Shown: positions 63,383 through 64,000 of the stretch, in pieces
Position numbering within the stretch: the first letter of the stretch is position 1
Layout of the letters: every line of letters begins with the position of its first letter
From: Stenotrophomonas sp. VV52
GTDB taxonomy: Bacteria; Pseudomonadota; Gammaproteobacteria; Xanthomonadales; Xanthomonadaceae
Length of the DNA stretch: 64,000 nucleotides
Assembly (NCBI RefSeq): GCF_002893095.1
Contig: NZ_PKQQ01000001.1
Span: 62,001 to 126,000, forward strand
Reading direction: 5' to 3'
Notes under the pieces: generated by a model
Told to the model about the DNA's origin: nothing
Databases searched by the model: none
What the model saw: the letters and a program-made list of their open reading frames with translations, nothing else
Made by a program: the position numbers and the translations under genes

Positions 63383-63388
63383 CCGAGC

Positions 63389-63411
63389 GTAGAGCCGGGC
63401 TCTGCCCGGCT
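63389..63411 (+). repeat. GTAG-type REP element
   Basis: GTAG then stem AGCCGGGC-TCT-GCCCGGCT, between convergent genes. Same stem as the unit at 55698. Confidence 0.7.
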
Positions 63412-63431
63412 CCGCGTATCCCGCGGTTACC

Positions 63432-64000
63432 TCAGCGCCAGACCTTGATCTGGTCGCCTTCCACGCGCTGCATCGGCTGGCCCGGCTTGCAGCTGTAGGT
63501 GGCACCGAACGACGGCAGGTTCGACAGCGGACCGTTGGTGCGCCACTTGCCCGGGGCCATGGTGTCCGAGGTCAGCCGCTGCGCGGCTTCGTTTGGCGAT
63601 AGCTGCTGCGGCCACAGGCTGGCCCACGCGCGGAAGAACCCCTGCTGGGTGGCCGGCTTGGCGCCCGGCTCCACGGCGTTGTACGCCGCCCATGCCAGCT
63701 CCAGCCCGGCCAGGTCGGCCAGGTTTTCTTCGCGGGTCAGTTCGCCGTTGACCTTGGCACCCTTCACGCCGGGGAACTCGTAGCCGCTGAACTGCGCAGC
63801 CACGCGGTTGCCCAGCAGGTTCCAGGCGGTCTTGTCGGCCGGGGTCCACCAGCTGCGCAGCTCGCCCTTGGCATCCACCAGCGAGCCCTTGGCGTCGATC
63901 GCACGGGTCAGCTCATGCGCGACCAGCGCGCCGTAGCTGCCGTACTTGTCGGCGGTGTCGGACTTGGCGTTGAAGATCGGACCCTGCAGTGCGGCGGCGG
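63432..64000 (-). CDS. M13 family metallopeptidase, C-terminal part (5' end outside window)
   Basis: The frame is open to the window end, giving 189 residues of a neprilysin/PepO-like protein. Seen are the second metal motif region (REENLADLAGLELAW, ENxAD type) and a C-terminal PGQPMQRVEGDQIKVW. At the place of the HExxH zinc site (63903-63917) the sequence reads HELTR, so the second histidine ligand is replaced by Arg. This suggests a member with altered or lost activity. The N-terminal signal and most of the fold lie outside the window. Confidence 0.85.
   Translation of the reverse strand, partial: AAALQGPIFNAKSDTADKYGSYGALVAHELTRAIDAKGSLVDAKGELRSWWTPADKTAWNLLGNRVAAQFSGYEFPGVKGAKVNGELTREENLADLAGLELAWAAYNAVEPGAKPATQQGFFRAWASLWPQQLSPNEAAQRLTSDTMAPGKWRTNGPLSNLPSFGATYSCKPGQPMQRVEGDQIKVWR

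Overview
The window is a GC-rich chromosomal segment from a gammaproteobacterium, most likely family Xanthomonadaceae; Stenotrophomonas or a close relative is my best guess. The grounds are the strong G/C preference at third codon positions, the block leuS-lptE-holA-nadD-rsfS-rlmH followed by maf-rng-yhdP-tldD, a large TonB-dependent receptor with its own TonB-like protein, and about ten short GTAG-type palindromic repeats (REPs) of the kind described in Stenotrophomonas and Xanthomonas. Species cannot be fixed from the sequence alone.

Region 1 (1-15706) is the right part of a type III secretion locus of the Inv/Mxi-Spa (Salmonella SPI-1) type, all on the + strand: sctU (cut by the window edge), a SicA/SycD-type chaperone, translocators sctE and sctB, two tandem needle-tip genes (sctA1, sctA2), a large unrecognised protein in the position SipA holds in SPI-1, iacP (acyl carrier protein), iagB (lytic transglycosylase), a lower-GC unknown gene, a decayed second iagB end, then sctD-sctF-sctI-sctJ-sctK-sctL and a small gene in the orgC position. 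The two unknown proteins are colinear homologues over about 260 residues with three shared cysteines. Together with the iagB remnant this points to an ancient duplication of an effector-iacP-iagB block and to a candidate effector family.

Region 2 (15720-22450) holds ordinary genes, mostly on the - strand: a DUF885 peptidase, a DUF502 membrane protein, a hotdog-fold DUF4442 protein, a CHASE2-GGDEF diguanylate cyclase, a CnoX/YbbN-type thioredoxin-TPR protein, and a DUF998 membrane protein on +. Region 3 (22582-28841) is the leuS-to-rlmH housekeeping block and tRNA-Asn. Region 4 (28900-33551, - strand) is a SIMPL-domain protein, a TonB-like protein and a TonB-dependent receptor. Region 5 (33682-43645) is maf, rng, yhdP, tldD, darP (-), pmbA/tldE and a DUF4870 gene. 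Region 6 (43747-49548) is ispA-xseB-tilS (-), an alkaline phosphatase lipoprotein (-) and a dicarboxylate/amino-acid:cation symporter (+).

Region 7 (49549-57233) is a six-gene operon resembling the Fap functional-amyloid system of Pseudomonas: two small secreted proteins, a 514-residue repeat-rich secreted protein, a C39 peptidase (FapD-like), a FapE-like protein and a FapF-like outer-membrane barrel with an N-terminal coiled coil. It has a near-consensus sigma-54 promoter and two strong palindromes upstream. A convergent sigma-54 activator gene (GAFTGA motif, Fis-type HTH) lies at its far end, separated by a long 28-bp-stem inverted repeat. The presumed major subunit carries 12 tandem four-residue T-[N/D]-hydrophobic-[N/D] units, a feature I do not know from described Fap fibres.

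Region 8 (57426-64000) has two NlpC/P60 hydrolases (-), slyD, a DUF418 membrane protein, glutathione reductase, an alkyltransferase-like protein, a rhomboid protease, and the C-terminal end of an M13-family peptidase (-) cut by the window edge. No CRISPR array, insertion sequence, rRNA or prophage was seen.
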